Assembly (NCBI GenBank): GCA_905215755.1
Contig: CAJMRE010000009.1
Span: 1-55,567 of the forward strand
Source of the DNA: an uncultured bacterium
GTDB lineage: Bacteria; Actinomycetota; Coriobacteriia; Coriobacteriales; Coriobacteriaceae
Length of the DNA: 55,567 bases
Direction of reading: 5' to 3'
In this document: positions 16,773 to 24,916 of the stretch, piece by piece
Position numbering within the stretch: the first letter of the stretch is position 1
Layout: every line of letters starts with the position of its first letter
The notes under the pieces: model-generated
The model's input: the letters and a program-made list of their open reading frames with translations, nothing else
What the model was told of the DNA's origin: nothing
The model's database searches: none
Position numbers and translations under genes: made by a program

Positions 16773-17492
16773 CTACAGCTCCACGCAAGGATTGTCGCGG
16801 GTCACAAGCGTCTTAATGACAACCGTCGCTCCCAGATAGCGCTCAAGCAGCTCGGCTAAGCGATCGATCGCAGCCTGGCAATCCCCCATCCGCTCGGGCT
16901 CCACGCACTCAATCGCTAGGAACGCATCGGCCGAATCATCGGACAGCGCCGTGCGAACGCCGTCGCGCCAGTTCCAGCAGCGGCACACAGCGCCCGCATC
17001 ATCGATGTAGGCGAGCTCGCCGGGCAGCGTCGGATCGTCCGTCTCCTCGCCAAGCGGCAAGAACGCATCGCCACCGTCGGTCACCTTCAGGCGAAGGTCC
17101 CCCTCGATCGCATGCAGATCCTCGCCTCCCACGGGCAGCGCGTAGGTCAGCGACACCGTGTTGTAAATATCCACCGCGGGCGTAATGTGGCCCACCGGCT
17201 TGCCTTTGAGCACGCGTTTGAGCAAGTTCTCGATCGAGCAGCGCGCGCCTTTCTTGGTCTTGAACAGACGATAGGCCTCGCGCCATGCCCTGACCGGTGC
17301 GTTCTCGCTGATAGTGTCGCTGGTCAGATGACGCTCCGCATCGATATTGGCGCGGTCGAGCAACGCCGCAATCGCATCCACGTCCTCTTGAGGAATCTGA
17401 GCCGTGGGCTTCATGCCCTCCACGACCACAACACCGACCGCTGCCTGCGGAAACAGCTCCCAGAATGAATCCTCGGCAATAAAGCTCTTCAT
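16773..17492 (-). CDS. B3/B4 tRNA-binding domain protein
   Basis: A 239-residue stand-alone relative of the B3/B4 domain of the phenylalanyl-tRNA synthetase beta subunit. The core reads WREAYRLFKTKKG..SIENLLKRVLKGK, then VDIYNTVSLTYALPVGGEDL, LRLKVTDGGDAF and the C-terminal RLAELLERYLGA. In PheT this domain edits Tyr-tRNA-Phe; free-standing copies are presumed trans-editing or amino-acid-tRNA proteins, but this one's activity is not known. The start ATG follows GGGAGAG; an in-frame ATG five codons upstream is less well placed. Confidence 0.85.
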   Translation of the reverse strand: MKSFIAEDSFWELFPQAAVGVVVVEGMKPTAQIPQEDVDAIAALLDRANIDAERHLTSDTISENAPVRAWREAYRLFKTKKGARCSIENLLKRVLKGKPVGHITPAVDIYNTVSLTYALPVGGEDLHAIEGDLRLKVTDGGDAFLPLGEETDDPTLPGELAYIDDAGAVCRCWNWRDGVRTALSDDSADAFLAIECVEPERMGDCQAAIDRLAELLERYLGATVVIKTLVTRDNPCVEL

Positions 17493-17663
17493 ACGCTCTC
17501 CCTTCATTGTGCGCGCCCGAGTGAGGGCGCCTAAACAAAAAGCGCCCTTACAACGGCCACCTTCAAAGTCCTACGGTGCCGTCACAAGAACGCTTGCGCT
17601 GTCCCCATCCGGAGAAGGGAACGATATGTCAGGCGTATTGTAACCCGAGTCATCCACACGAGC

Positions 17664-17700
17664 AAAACCACCACAAAGGTGCCTGTCCCCTTTGTGGTGG
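17664..17700 (-). repeat. Dispersed ACCACCACAAAGG palindrome, copy 6 (right end trimmed)
   Basis: The 13-bp stem is intact but the flanking T tract on the plus strand is missing (GGTGG is followed by ATATGG). It lies 20 bases past the pckA stop codon. Confidence 0.82.
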
Positions 17701-17719
17701 ATATGGACTCACGGCGAAG

Positions 17720-19390
17720 CTAGTGGCGGAGTCCCAGCAGGCCGCGGCCGTGATGACGGGCCTCGGCGGACACCTGGGCGTGCGGGCCGGCGGCTTTGAC
17801 GGACTCGGGCAGGTGCGAGTACTTCTTCTCGAAGTTCTCCTCGAACATCACGGCCAAGTTGTGCGCGGCCTCGTCGTAGCGAGCGGTGCTCTGCCAATAC
17901 TGGCGCGGCACCAGGATGCCGTCGGGTACGCCGTGGCACGTGGTGGGAATGTCGACGTTAAAGATGTCGTCGTGCACGAACTCGCTGTCCTCGATGGTAC
18001 CGTCGAGGGCGCGGGCCACCAGGGCGCGCGTGTAGGCAAGCTCGATGCGATGACCCACGCCGTAGCCGCCGCCGATCCAGCCGGTGTTGACCAGGTACAC
18101 ACGCGTGCGGCCGTCGGCGATGCGCTCACCGAGCATCTTGGCATAGACCATGGGGTCGAGCGGCATAAACGGCTCGCCAAACAGCGAAGAGAACGTGGGC
18201 GTGGGCTCGGTGACGCCGACCTCGGTGCCGGGGATCTTGGCCGTAAAGCCCGTCACAAAGTGATACATGGCGGCGTCGGCCGTCAGGCGCGAGATGGGCG
18301 GCAGCACGCCAAAGGCATCGCAGGTCAGGAAGAGCACGACGCTTGGAGTGGTGCCCATGCCCTTGGTCCACGCGTTGGGAATGTGCTCCACAGGGTATGC
18401 CACGCGCGTGTTGTGCGTGATCGAGATGTCGTCGTAGTTGGGCTTGCGGTTCTCGTCGAGCACCACGTTTTCGCAGATCGCGCCAAAGCGGACAGCGTTG
18501 AAGATCTCGGGCTCGTGGAACGCGTCCAGGCCCTCGCATTTGGCGTAGCAGCCACCTTCGATGTTGAAGATGCCCATGTCGGACCAACCGTGCTCGTCGT
18601 CGCCGATCAGCAGGCGCGTGGGGTTGGCCGAAAGCGTGGTCTTGCCCGTGCCCGAAAGGCCAAAGAACACGGCGGTCTCGTGCGTGACGGGATCCATGCT
18701 GGCCGAGCAGTGCATGGGTAGCACGTCGTCCTCGACGGGCAGCAGGTAATTCATGACGCTGAAGATGGACTTTTTGATTTCGCCGGAGTAACCGGTGCCG
18801 GCAACCAAAATCACGCGCTCCTGGAAGTTGATGACCACGGCGGCGCTGGAGTTGAGGCCCTTAATGGCGGGATCGCACTGGTAGCCGGGAGCGGCGAGCA
18901 CGCAGAAGTCCGGCTCGCCGGTGCGTGCGATTTCACGGGCAAGCGGGCGGGCGAGCATCTGCTTAATAAAGAGCGCTTGGCTGGCACGCTCGCAGGCGAC
19001 AAGCAGGCGACGCGTATGGTTGCGATCGGCACCGGCCATACCGCGAGTGACGAACACATCGCGCTCGTTGAGGTAGTTGACGATACCGGCCTTGATGGCC
19101 TCGTAGCTCTCGGCAGAAAGCGGGCGGTTGACGGCACCCCAGGCAATCTTGTCGTGCACGTCGGGCGTATCGACGATAAAGCGGTCGTTAGGCGAGCGAC
19201 CAGTGCGCTCCCCCGTCTCGATTACCAGCGCGCCGTTGGATGCCATGCGGCCTTCTTCGCGGCGGATGGCATGCTCGACGAGCTCCGCGGCGGGTAGATC
19301 GACCAGCAGACGGGGTTGATTCTCGGCGGGATCTTCGACCAGCGTAATGCCAAAATTGGACAGAACTTCTGCAGGGGTAACACCAGGCAT
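17720..19390 (-). CDS. pckA: Phosphoenolpyruvate carboxykinase (ATP)
   Basis: Interconverts oxaloacetate and PEP with ATP/ADP; in gut anaerobes it often runs toward oxaloacetate during succinate formation. The 556-residue protein has GRSPNDRFIV (64-73), AGTGYSGEIKKSIF (197-210), the kinase-1a P-loop GLSGTGKTTLS (244-254), the metal site LIGDDEHGWS (261-270) and SRLTADAAMYHFVTGFTAKIPGTE downstream. The start is fixed by an AAAGGAGG site eight bases before MPGVTP; the open frame runs 38 codons further without support. The C-terminus carries a short extra tail (SAEARHHGRGLLGLRH). Confidence 0.96.
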   Translation of the reverse strand: MPGVTPAEVLSNFGITLVEDPAENQPRLLVDLPAAELVEHAIRREEGRMASNGALVIETGERTGRSPNDRFIVDTPDVHDKIAWGAVNRPLSAESYEAIKAGIVNYLNERDVFVTRGMAGADRNHTRRLLVACERASQALFIKQMLARPLAREIARTGEPDFCVLAAPGYQCDPAIKGLNSSAAVVINFQERVILVAGTGYSGEIKKSIFSVMNYLLPVEDDVLPMHCSASMDPVTHETAVFFGLSGTGKTTLSANPTRLLIGDDEHGWSDMGIFNIEGGCYAKCEGLDAFHEPEIFNAVRFGAICENVVLDENRKPNYDDISITHNTRVAYPVEHIPNAWTKGMGTTPSVVLFLTCDAFGVLPPISRLTADAAMYHFVTGFTAKIPGTEVGVTEPTPTFSSLFGEPFMPLDPMVYAKMLGERIADGRTRVYLVNTGWIGGGYGVGHRIELAYTRALVARALDGTIEDSEFVHDDIFNVDIPTTCHGVPDGILVPRQYWQSTARYDEAAHNLAVMFEENFEKKYSHLPESVKAAGPHAQVSAEARHHGRGLLGLRH

Positions 19391-19565
19391 GGGGCCTCCT
19401 TTAAAAACGCGACACGTGGACGCGGCGCGCACTTTACTCACGTAAAGCCCGTTGTACCCGATATGCAAAAACGTTTTTGCGGCAACGGCGAAGCGCCCGC
19501 CCAACGGTCAAAAATCGCAGGCAAGCGGCCTAGTCATTGGGGACGCTCTTAAACGACTAGTCATT

Positions 19566-19605
19566 GGGGACACTCTTGAACAGGCAACAACCAAGGAGTG
19601 TCCCC
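19566..19605. repeat. Palindrome GGGGACACTC / GAGTGTCCCC
   Basis: Perfect 10-bp arms with a 20-base loop. The first arm is part of the tandem GTCATTGGGGAC unit and the second matches GGAGTGTCCCC at 6750. Confidence 0.75.
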
Positions 19606-19611
19606 GGATGC

Positions 19612-19667
19612 CGGCACTTAGGGACGTTCCCAAAGTGCCGGCACATAAGGAACGTCCCTAAGTGCCG
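19612..19667. repeat. Palindrome CGGCACTTAGGGACGTTCC (19-bp arms)
   Basis: A perfect 19-bp inverted repeat with an 18-base loop that itself contains GTGCCGGCAC. A T run is absent. It is the intact counterpart of the eroded copy at 6750-6820. Confidence 0.8.
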
Positions 19668-19769
19668 ACTGCTGAATGGCGTCGCCGAAGATATTGAACA
19701 ATCCGTTCAAAAACACGAGCAAACACCGTCGCGTCTATACTAGAGCGCAGCAATAGAAAGGACTCCGCT

Positions 19770-21350
19770 TTGAGCATCACGCCCCTCGATAGCATCCGCC
19801 GTGCCATCGCCCGCCGCAATAGCGTCGCCGACCCCGCCGTAGCGAGTAACGGCACCGCAAAGGCCCAAGGCGGACGCATCGAGAACGGTCTCTTCCCCGC
19901 CTCCCACACCGCAGAGGAGCTCGCGCGCATCCAGGAGCTGAGTCAGCGCAACGCCGGCGGACCCGATAGCGGCCAAGCCACGCGTCGCCGGCGCGAGCGC
20001 GATCGCGAGCCCGGCCCCGTCCGCCGCATGGTCAACGCCTGGTGGAACCGCCTGCTCGGCGCTGTCTACGGCGGCGGCTTCTCCACGCAGGAAGCGGAAT
20101 ACGAAGAGCACGCAACCCGCCGCGACTACCTTTGGAACACCCTCGGCACCGCCGTATGGGGCATGGCGTTTCCCCTGCTCACCATCGTGTCCACCCAGCT
20201 CGTAGGCGCCGAGGAAGCCGGCAAGTTCTCCATCGCCTTTGTCACCGGCACGCTCATCATGATCGCGTGTAACTACGGCGTGCGCAATTTCCAAGTCTCG
20301 GATATCGACGAGAAGACGTCCTTTGCCTCCTACCAGCTCAACCGCTGGCTTTGCGGAGCGCTCGCCCTAGGCTGCGGTCCCATGTACAGCAGCGCCCGCG
20401 GCTACGATGCGCAGATGGCCACGATCGGCCTGGGCGTCTACCTGTATAAAGTGATCGACGGTGTGGCGGACGTGTACGAGGGCCGCCTACAGCAGGCCGA
20501 TAAACTCTACCTGGCCGGCATGAGCCAAACGCTACGCTCCGCCGGCGTCATCGCGGTCTTTAGCGTGGCGCTGTTCCTTACGCGCAGCATGCCCATCGCG
20601 GCCATGGCCATGGGTGTCACAGCCATCGCCTCGCTCGTGCTGGTCACCGCGCCGCTCGCCCTGCTCGAGACCGAAAAATCACGCCGCGTGAGCCTGCGCG
20701 AGGTCGGCCACCTGTTTGTCCAGTGCGCTCCGCTCTTTGGCGCGCTCTTTTTGTTCAACCTTATCGAGAGCATGCCCAAGTTTGTGATGGAAGGCACGCT
20801 GGCCTACAAATACCAGCTGTACTTTAATGCCCTGTTCTTTCCGGCGCAGGCTATTTTGCTGAGCATCGGATTTGTCTATAAACCGCAGCTTCTGCGTCTG
20901 TCGAGCATTTGGGCGAACCCGCGCAAACGCCGCCGTTTTGACTTGATTATTATTGCCGTTATGGCGCTGATCGTGGCCATCACCGGCGTATGCGCCGCAT
21001 TTATGGCCGGCCCCGGCATTCCCCTCATGAGCTTTATGTACGGCCTCAACTTTGAGCGCTACCGCACATTGGCGCTGCTGATGGTCGTCGCCGGCGGCGT
21101 AACCGCGGCCATCGATTTTATCTACGCCATTATCACGGTGCTGCGCCACGCTGGAGACGTCACCAAGATCTACCTGATCTGCTTTGCCGTGAGCGTAGTG
21201 CTCCCGGTGATCCTGATCAACCTGCTGGGCCTGATGGGTGCCGTCGTGAGCTACCTGGCTATCATGGCCCTACTGCTGGTGCTGTTGATTGTCGAATACG
21301 CCCACATTCGCCAACGCATAGAACGCGACCGCAACCCGTACGGCGCCTAA
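19770..21350 (+). CDS. Polysaccharide/lipid-linked oligosaccharide flippase (MOP superfamily)
   Basis: A 526-residue integral membrane protein of the Wzx/MATE-like MOP superfamily, which moves lipid-linked glycans across the membrane. The N-terminal 90 residues are hydrophilic and Arg-rich (TRRRRERDREPGP); the remainder forms about 12-14 membrane helices, starting with LGTAVWGMAFPLLTIVSTQL near 128. The start codon is TTG, fixed by a GAAAGGA site eight bases before. The actual glycan cannot be deduced; the WecA/TagO-type transferase 7 kb away could be in the same pathway. Confidence 0.8.
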   Translation: MSITPLDSIRRAIARRNSVADPAVASNGTAKAQGGRIENGLFPASHTAEELARIQELSQRNAGGPDSGQATRRRRERDREPGPVRRMVNAWWNRLLGAVYGGGFSTQEAEYEEHATRRDYLWNTLGTAVWGMAFPLLTIVSTQLVGAEEAGKFSIAFVTGTLIMIACNYGVRNFQVSDIDEKTSFASYQLNRWLCGALALGCGPMYSSARGYDAQMATIGLGVYLYKVIDGVADVYEGRLQQADKLYLAGMSQTLRSAGVIAVFSVALFLTRSMPIAAMAMGVTAIASLVLVTAPLALLETEKSRRVSLREVGHLFVQCAPLFGALFLFNLIESMPKFVMEGTLAYKYQLYFNALFFPAQAILLSIGFVYKPQLLRLSSIWANPRKRRRFDLIIIAVMALIVAITGVCAAFMAGPGIPLMSFMYGLNFERYRTLALLMVVAGGVTAAIDFIYAIITVLRHAGDVTKIYLICFAVSVVLPVILINLLGLMGAVVSYLAIMALLLVLLIVEYAHIRQRIERDRNPYGA

Positions 21351-21408
21351 TTCGAATCAATTTGAAGAAAAGAAACGTCGATGTTTTGGCACCGACAGCG
21401 AGCAGTCT

Positions 21409-21494
21409 CGAAGTGCCCCAGGTTGGCGCGAAAGAGGAGCGACGCGTACTTCCGTACGCGAGCGACGGTTCGAGCGACAAGATGGGGTGCTTCG
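21409..21494. ncRNA. Candidate hairpin RNA with tandem G-U pairs
   Basis: CGAAGTGCCCCA and TGGGGTGCTTCG pair over 12 bp only if a tandem U-G/G-U step is allowed, and an inner CGCGTAC-TTCC-GTACGCG hairpin (21453-21470) sits inside. Covariation-like G-U steps suggest an RNA, but nothing indicates function, and convergent terminators are an alternative. The companion hairpin at 21517-21538 (CCGCCGTTC/GAACGGCGG) is adjacent. Confidence 0.35.
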
Positions 21495-21516
21495 GGGCTG
21501 CGCAGCGTCAACGTGG

Positions 21517-21538
21517 CCGCCGTTCGGTAGAACGGCGG
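21517..21538. terminator. Hairpin CCGCCGTTC-GGTA-GAACGGCGG between convergent genes
   Basis: A perfect 9-bp stem with a tetraloop just past the metallophosphoesterase stop. It lacks a T run on either strand, so terminator function is only inferred from location. Confidence 0.5.
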
Positions 21539-21545
21539 AACAAAG

Positions 21546-22385
21546 TTATTCGCCAGGAAGAATGTTTGCGTAGAACTCCGCCCCGTCGTCCAGGCGCAGG
21601 ATCCCGACGCGGCCGAACTCGGAACCGGTGGCCGCCGCGCAGTCGATATCGATGCGATCGGGCACGCCGGCGGTATCCTCGCCACCCAAGCGCACCATCC
21701 GCCCGCGGCCCGACTCCTCATCGAGCCCTGCCAGGCCGCCAACCTCGCAATAACGCCCCAGCGACACCGTGGGCGTGTGGCCGCTCACCACGACCGGGCC
21801 CTTGCCCTCGGCAGAAAGCAGTCCCGTCGGAGCATCCCAGTAGCCGTGACGAATCCACAGCAAGTCATCGGACGACTGCACGGCGAGCATTTGCTGCAGC
21901 AGCTCGCTATCGGCATCGACCGCTCCCCTGCCGTCGCCGCAATCGACACCATGCTCAAGCAAAAACGCACGCGCCGCCTCGGTCTGAATGCCGGCGTGCA
22001 CCAGCAGATACGGTCGCTCGGCAGTCTCGACCACCGCATAGAGCGGCAGGGCGGCAGCCCAGCGCACCAGCTCCTCGTATGCCTCAAATTCCATTTCGTT
22101 GAGCTGTTGACGCGTGGTCCAACCGCCATTGATATCCCAGGTCTCGGCATCGAGCGGGTCCTGGCCAATGATCGCGTCGAGCATAATCTGCTCGTGGTTG
22201 CCCTTAAGCACGCGAGCGTTGGGCAGCGACCGCACCAAGTTGATGACACCGACCGGATCGGGACCGCGGTCGATCATGTCGCCCAGCACATACAGCGTGT
22301 CGTCGGACGTCAGCGAGATCTTGGAAAGGGCCTCGTCCAGCGCGCGCACGTGCCCGTGAGCATCAGATGTCACATAGATCGCCAT
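21546..22385 (-). CDS. Calcineurin-like metallophosphoesterase (ApaH/PrpE-type)
   Basis: A 279-residue metallophosphoesterase, probably a protein phosphatase or dinucleoside-polyphosphatase of the PrpE/ApaH type. The dimetal motifs are all present: SDAHGH (7-12), LGDMIDRGPDP (about 33-43), LKGNHE, LLVHAG and VSGHTPT. The start follows GGGAAAGG. Downstream the gene converges on the flippase gene. Confidence 0.9.
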   Translation of the reverse strand: MAIYVTSDAHGHVRALDEALSKISLTSDDTLYVLGDMIDRGPDPVGVINLVRSLPNARVLKGNHEQIMLDAIIGQDPLDAETWDINGGWTTRQQLNEMEFEAYEELVRWAAALPLYAVVETAERPYLLVHAGIQTEAARAFLLEHGVDCGDGRGAVDADSELLQQMLAVQSSDDLLWIRHGYWDAPTGLLSAEGKGPVVVSGHTPTVSLGRYCEVGGLAGLDEESGRGRMVRLGGEDTAGVPDRIDIDCAAATGSEFGRVGILRLDDGAEFYANILPGE

Positions 22386-22706
22386 GGAACGCCTTTCCCT
22401 GCATTACGGCCGAAGCCCGATGCCGCGACTAAAACTTCAAGTTGAACTTAAACGTTATCCATTGTACTCCGTTGCAATAAAGCTGGAAAGTGTCGCGAGC
22501 CGCCAACGGTCGCTGGCGGTCGCCTGCACGCCCCGAAAACACCACACCGCCAGTACCAACGCCCCAACCAGCGCCGCCCGCGCCTCCGCTTCGTGTCGAA
22601 AATGCGCACGCCCGCAATCCGCCCCCATAAACCCACCATCTTTGGGTACAAATAACCGCAGACAACTGACCGTGCCACGCCAACCACCCAGGAGCGGACA
22701 CTATCC
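22386..22706. other. Divergent gap before the antiporter gene
   Basis: A 320-base region. A CCGCCA/TGGCGG hairpin near 22501-22520 is the only clear structure, and an AGGAG site precedes the antiporter start. I looked for a c-di-AMP (ydaO-type) or other riboswitch and see no match. Confidence 0.45.
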
Positions 22707-24308
22707 ATGAACCAGATACTTCTTTTTATCGGCCTCGTCATTATTCTGTGCCTGACCATCAAACCCGTCGGCAAAAAGCTCCCCTTCCCCACCCTGCTCA
22801 TCTTTATCGCACTCGGCATGCTGCTGGGCGTCAACGGTCCGGCGCACATCGACTTTAGCGACTATGCGCTCACCGAAACCGTCTGCAGCACGGCGCTGCT
22901 GTTCATCATGTTCTACGGAGGCTTTAACACCAACATCGACCGTGCCAAACCTGTCGCCGTGCCAGCGGCGCTGCTGAGCACGCTCGGCGTTATCGCCACC
23001 GCTGGCATCACCGGCGTGTTCGCTCACTTTGTACTGGGCTTCGACTGGATCGGCGGCCTTCTGCTGGGATCGGTCGTGGCGTCGACCGATGCGGCGAGCG
23101 TCTTTAGCGTGCTGCGCGAGCACAGCCTGTCGCTGATAGGTGGCACCGACTCGCTGCTCGAGGTGGAATCGGGCTCCAACGACCCCGTCGCCTACATGCT
23201 CACCGCGGTGCTCGCCACACTCGCGGCCGGCGGCGACGTTAACATCCCCGTGCTGCTGGCCAAGCAAATCATCCTAGGCGTGGGCTTGGGCATTGTCATC
23301 GGCTGGGCATCGGGCCGTCTGATCGAGCGCGCGCATGCAACAGCCGAGGGGGCGCAGACCATCTTCTTGTTCGCCGTGGCCATCGTCGCCTACGCGCTGC
23401 CGAGCTACCTGGGCGGCAACGGCTTTTTGGCAGTGTACCTTGCCGGCATTGTGCTGGGCGCAAGCGACATCACCGGCAAAGTCGAGCTGGCGCACTTCTT
23501 CGACACCCTCACCGAGATGGCCGAGATGACCATCTTCTTTTTGCTCGGCCTGCTCGTGACGCCCGCCCGTCTGCCGCAAATGCTGCTGCCGGGCCTGGCA
23601 CTCATGGCGTTTATGCTCTTTGTGAGCCGCCCCATCGCCGTCGGTCTGCTGTTGGCGCCCTTTAAGACGAACCCTCGCCAGGTGGCGCTCGTAAGCTGGG
23701 CGGGCCTGCGCGGCGCGGCTTCGGTCGTCTTTAGCCTCTTTGCCGTGGTAGCCGACGTTCCCGGTGGCCACGACCTATTTGACCTTGTGTTTGTAATTGC
23801 CGTGTCGAGCATTGTGGTGCAGGGCTCGCTGCTACCAGCAGTGGCAAAGAAGCTCGACATGATCGATGCGGAAGGCGACGTTCGCCGTACGTTTAACGAT
23901 TACCGCGACGAGGAAGGCATGTCATTCGTCAAGCTCAAGGTGGGAGCTGGACATCCGTTTGCGGGGCGCTCACTCGCGGATATTGGCAGTGCGACGGACA
24001 TGCTCGTGGTCCTGGTGCTGCGCGACGGTGCCCATCCGGTGCTGCCCAATGGCGATACCGTGATTGAAGAAGGTGACCTGTTGGTGATGGCCGCCCCGAC
24101 GTTTGAGGAGCGTGCCGAGATTACGCTGCGCGAGGTCACCGTGACTCCCCACGGTCGCCTGGCCGGTCAGCGCCTGCGCGACGTGCCGCAGGGCAAGCAC
24201 CCGTTTATCGTGGTAATGCTCAAGCGCGACGGCCAAACGATCATCCCCGACGGCAACACCCTCATATACGCCGGCGACGAAGCCGTCATCGCCACGCTGG
24301 CGTCGTAG
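22707..24308 (+). CDS. CPA1-family K+/Na+:H+ antiporter with TrkA-C domain (NhaP2/CvrA-like)
   Basis: A 533-residue transporter. Residues 1-385 form about 12 membrane helices with the CPA1 block STDAASVFSVLR (about 129-140) and the ion-binding ESGSNDPVAYML (154-165), where ND identifies an electroneutral-type antiporter. Residues 405-533 hold RCK/TrkA-C repeats (FAGRSLADIGSATDMLVVLVLR), which bind regulatory ligands. Such proteins adjust cytoplasmic K+ or pH. The start follows CAGGAG. Confidence 0.92.
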   Translation: MNQILLFIGLVIILCLTIKPVGKKLPFPTLLIFIALGMLLGVNGPAHIDFSDYALTETVCSTALLFIMFYGGFNTNIDRAKPVAVPAALLSTLGVIATAGITGVFAHFVLGFDWIGGLLLGSVVASTDAASVFSVLREHSLSLIGGTDSLLEVESGSNDPVAYMLTAVLATLAAGGDVNIPVLLAKQIILGVGLGIVIGWASGRLIERAHATAEGAQTIFLFAVAIVAYALPSYLGGNGFLAVYLAGIVLGASDITGKVELAHFFDTLTEMAEMTIFFLLGLLVTPARLPQMLLPGLALMAFMLFVSRPIAVGLLLAPFKTNPRQVALVSWAGLRGAASVVFSLFAVVADVPGGHDLFDLVFVIAVSSIVVQGSLLPAVAKKLDMIDAEGDVRRTFNDYRDEEGMSFVKLKVGAGHPFAGRSLADIGSATDMLVVLVLRDGAHPVLPNGDTVIEEGDLLVMAAPTFEERAEITLREVTVTPHGRLAGQRLRDVPQGKHPFIVVMLKRDGQTIIPDGNTLIYAGDEAVIATLAS

Positions 24309-24320
24309 CCATCCCCACCC

Positions 24321-24395
24321 ATAAGTTGCGGTGAGATAGGGACTGAATAGGCCTTCTAGCAGCCTAAACAGTCCCTATTTCACCGCAAGTTATTA
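24321..24395. repeat. Long palindrome ATAAGTTGCGGTGA... / ...TCACCGCAAGTTAT
   Basis: Arms of about 24 bases pair with one G-T type mismatch, with an inner TAGGC/GCCTA stem. Outside them ATCCCC (from 24311) and GGGGAT (to 24402) can extend the stem. It follows the antiporter stop and may terminate it, although no T run follows. Confidence 0.75.
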
Positions 24396-24433
24396 AGGGG
24401 ATGGGTTGAAAAACATTTGAATTGACACCGAAA

Positions 24434-24490
24434 TGAAAAAAGCCGGGAAAACGTCCCCGGCACTTGGAAGCCTTCTCTTTTGAGATGACC
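24434..24490 (-). ncRNA. Candidate small RNA, left twin
   Basis: On the minus strand a TATAAA (-10, 24502-24497) is followed by a roughly 57-nt unit ending in a GCCGGGGACGTTTTCCCGGC stem plus six T. The unit contains a CTC-AAAA-GAG mini-hairpin and a CTTCC motif. It aligns over about 72 bases, at roughly 75% identity, with the right twin on the opposite strand. Its -35 (TGGCAT) is weak. Confidence 0.5.
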
Positions 24491-24573
24491 GACTTCTTTA
24501 TATCACGAACGCTAGTTAGATGCCATTCATTGAGGGCTTTTTCAGGCGCGCCATCCCATCCACATGGCGCCAT

Positions 24574-24602
24574 TTGAAAGCCGTCCGATCTCATGCTATA
24601 AA
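24574..24602 (+). promoter_or_regulatory. Sigma70-type promoter of the right small-RNA unit
   Basis: TTGAAA (24574-24579), a 17-base spacer and TATAAA (24597-24602). Just upstream, GGCGC/GCGCC arms around a GCCAT...ATGGC core (about 24545-24572) could be an operator shared by both twins. Confidence 0.65.
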
Positions 24603-24608
24603 GAAATC

Positions 24609-24665
24609 GGTACCCTCCAAAAAGAGGGGCCTCCAAGAGCCGGGGTCTTACCCCCGGCATTTTTT
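24609..24665 (+). ncRNA. Candidate small RNA, right twin
   Basis: Starts about seven bases after a good promoter and ends in a GCCGGGG-TCTTAC-CCCCGGC terminator with a TTTTTT tail. The body has a CCCTCC-AAAAA-GAGGGG hairpin and a second CCTCC, motifs that could pair with Shine-Dalgarno sequences. No start codon or frame of useful length lies inside, so a regulatory RNA is more likely than a leader peptide. Confidence 0.55.
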
Positions 24666-24793
24666 GTGCGCAAAGTCACCGCAACCCCTGCCTTGTCCCT
24701 AAGAGGGGCGGGGCAGCCGTCCCGAATTGGCCACTCTTGAGCATCAATCGCCCCGGTTGGGGTCTCGTTGCGGACAATTAGCGTCTCTCAAAA

Positions 24794-24916
24794 CTAAGTG
24801 AGTAGACTTTTGTCGAATCGCCGACCACGTCACCAAAGCACAAGTCTGTGACCTGCGGGTTTGTTGAAGCAAATTTGTCGGGTGTTCAGGATTTCCAAAA
24901 AAGTCTACTCACTTAG
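24794..24916. repeat. 18-bp inverted repeat CTAAGTGAGTAGACTTTT
   Basis: Perfect 18-bp arms (24794-24811 and 24899-24916) separated by 87 bases rich in short stems. No coding frame. It could be a miniature element or a long-stem RNA; the minus strand ends with TTTT after the arm. Confidence 0.7.

Larger units (their letters stand above)
19391..19769. other. Gap between pckA and the flippase gene, filled with short repeats
   Basis: A 379-base divergent gap. It holds a tandem duplication of CTAGTCATTGGGGAC (about 19531 and 19556) and two adjacent palindromes described separately. The flippase promoter should lie between 19680 and 19750. No gene is seen. Confidence 0.6.

Noticed and set aside
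3163..17700. CRISPR array made of the recurring ACCACCACAAAGG sequence
   Set aside because: The copies are kilobases apart, palindromic and lack regular spacers. No cas genes are present.
22386..22706. c-di-AMP riboswitch ahead of the K+/H+ antiporter
   Set aside because: Would be a sensible regulator, but none of the conserved ydaO elements can be recognised.
24364..24660. A 98-codon minus-strand frame across the twin RNA region
   Set aside because: It reads through two terminators and a palindrome, with no ribosome binding site.
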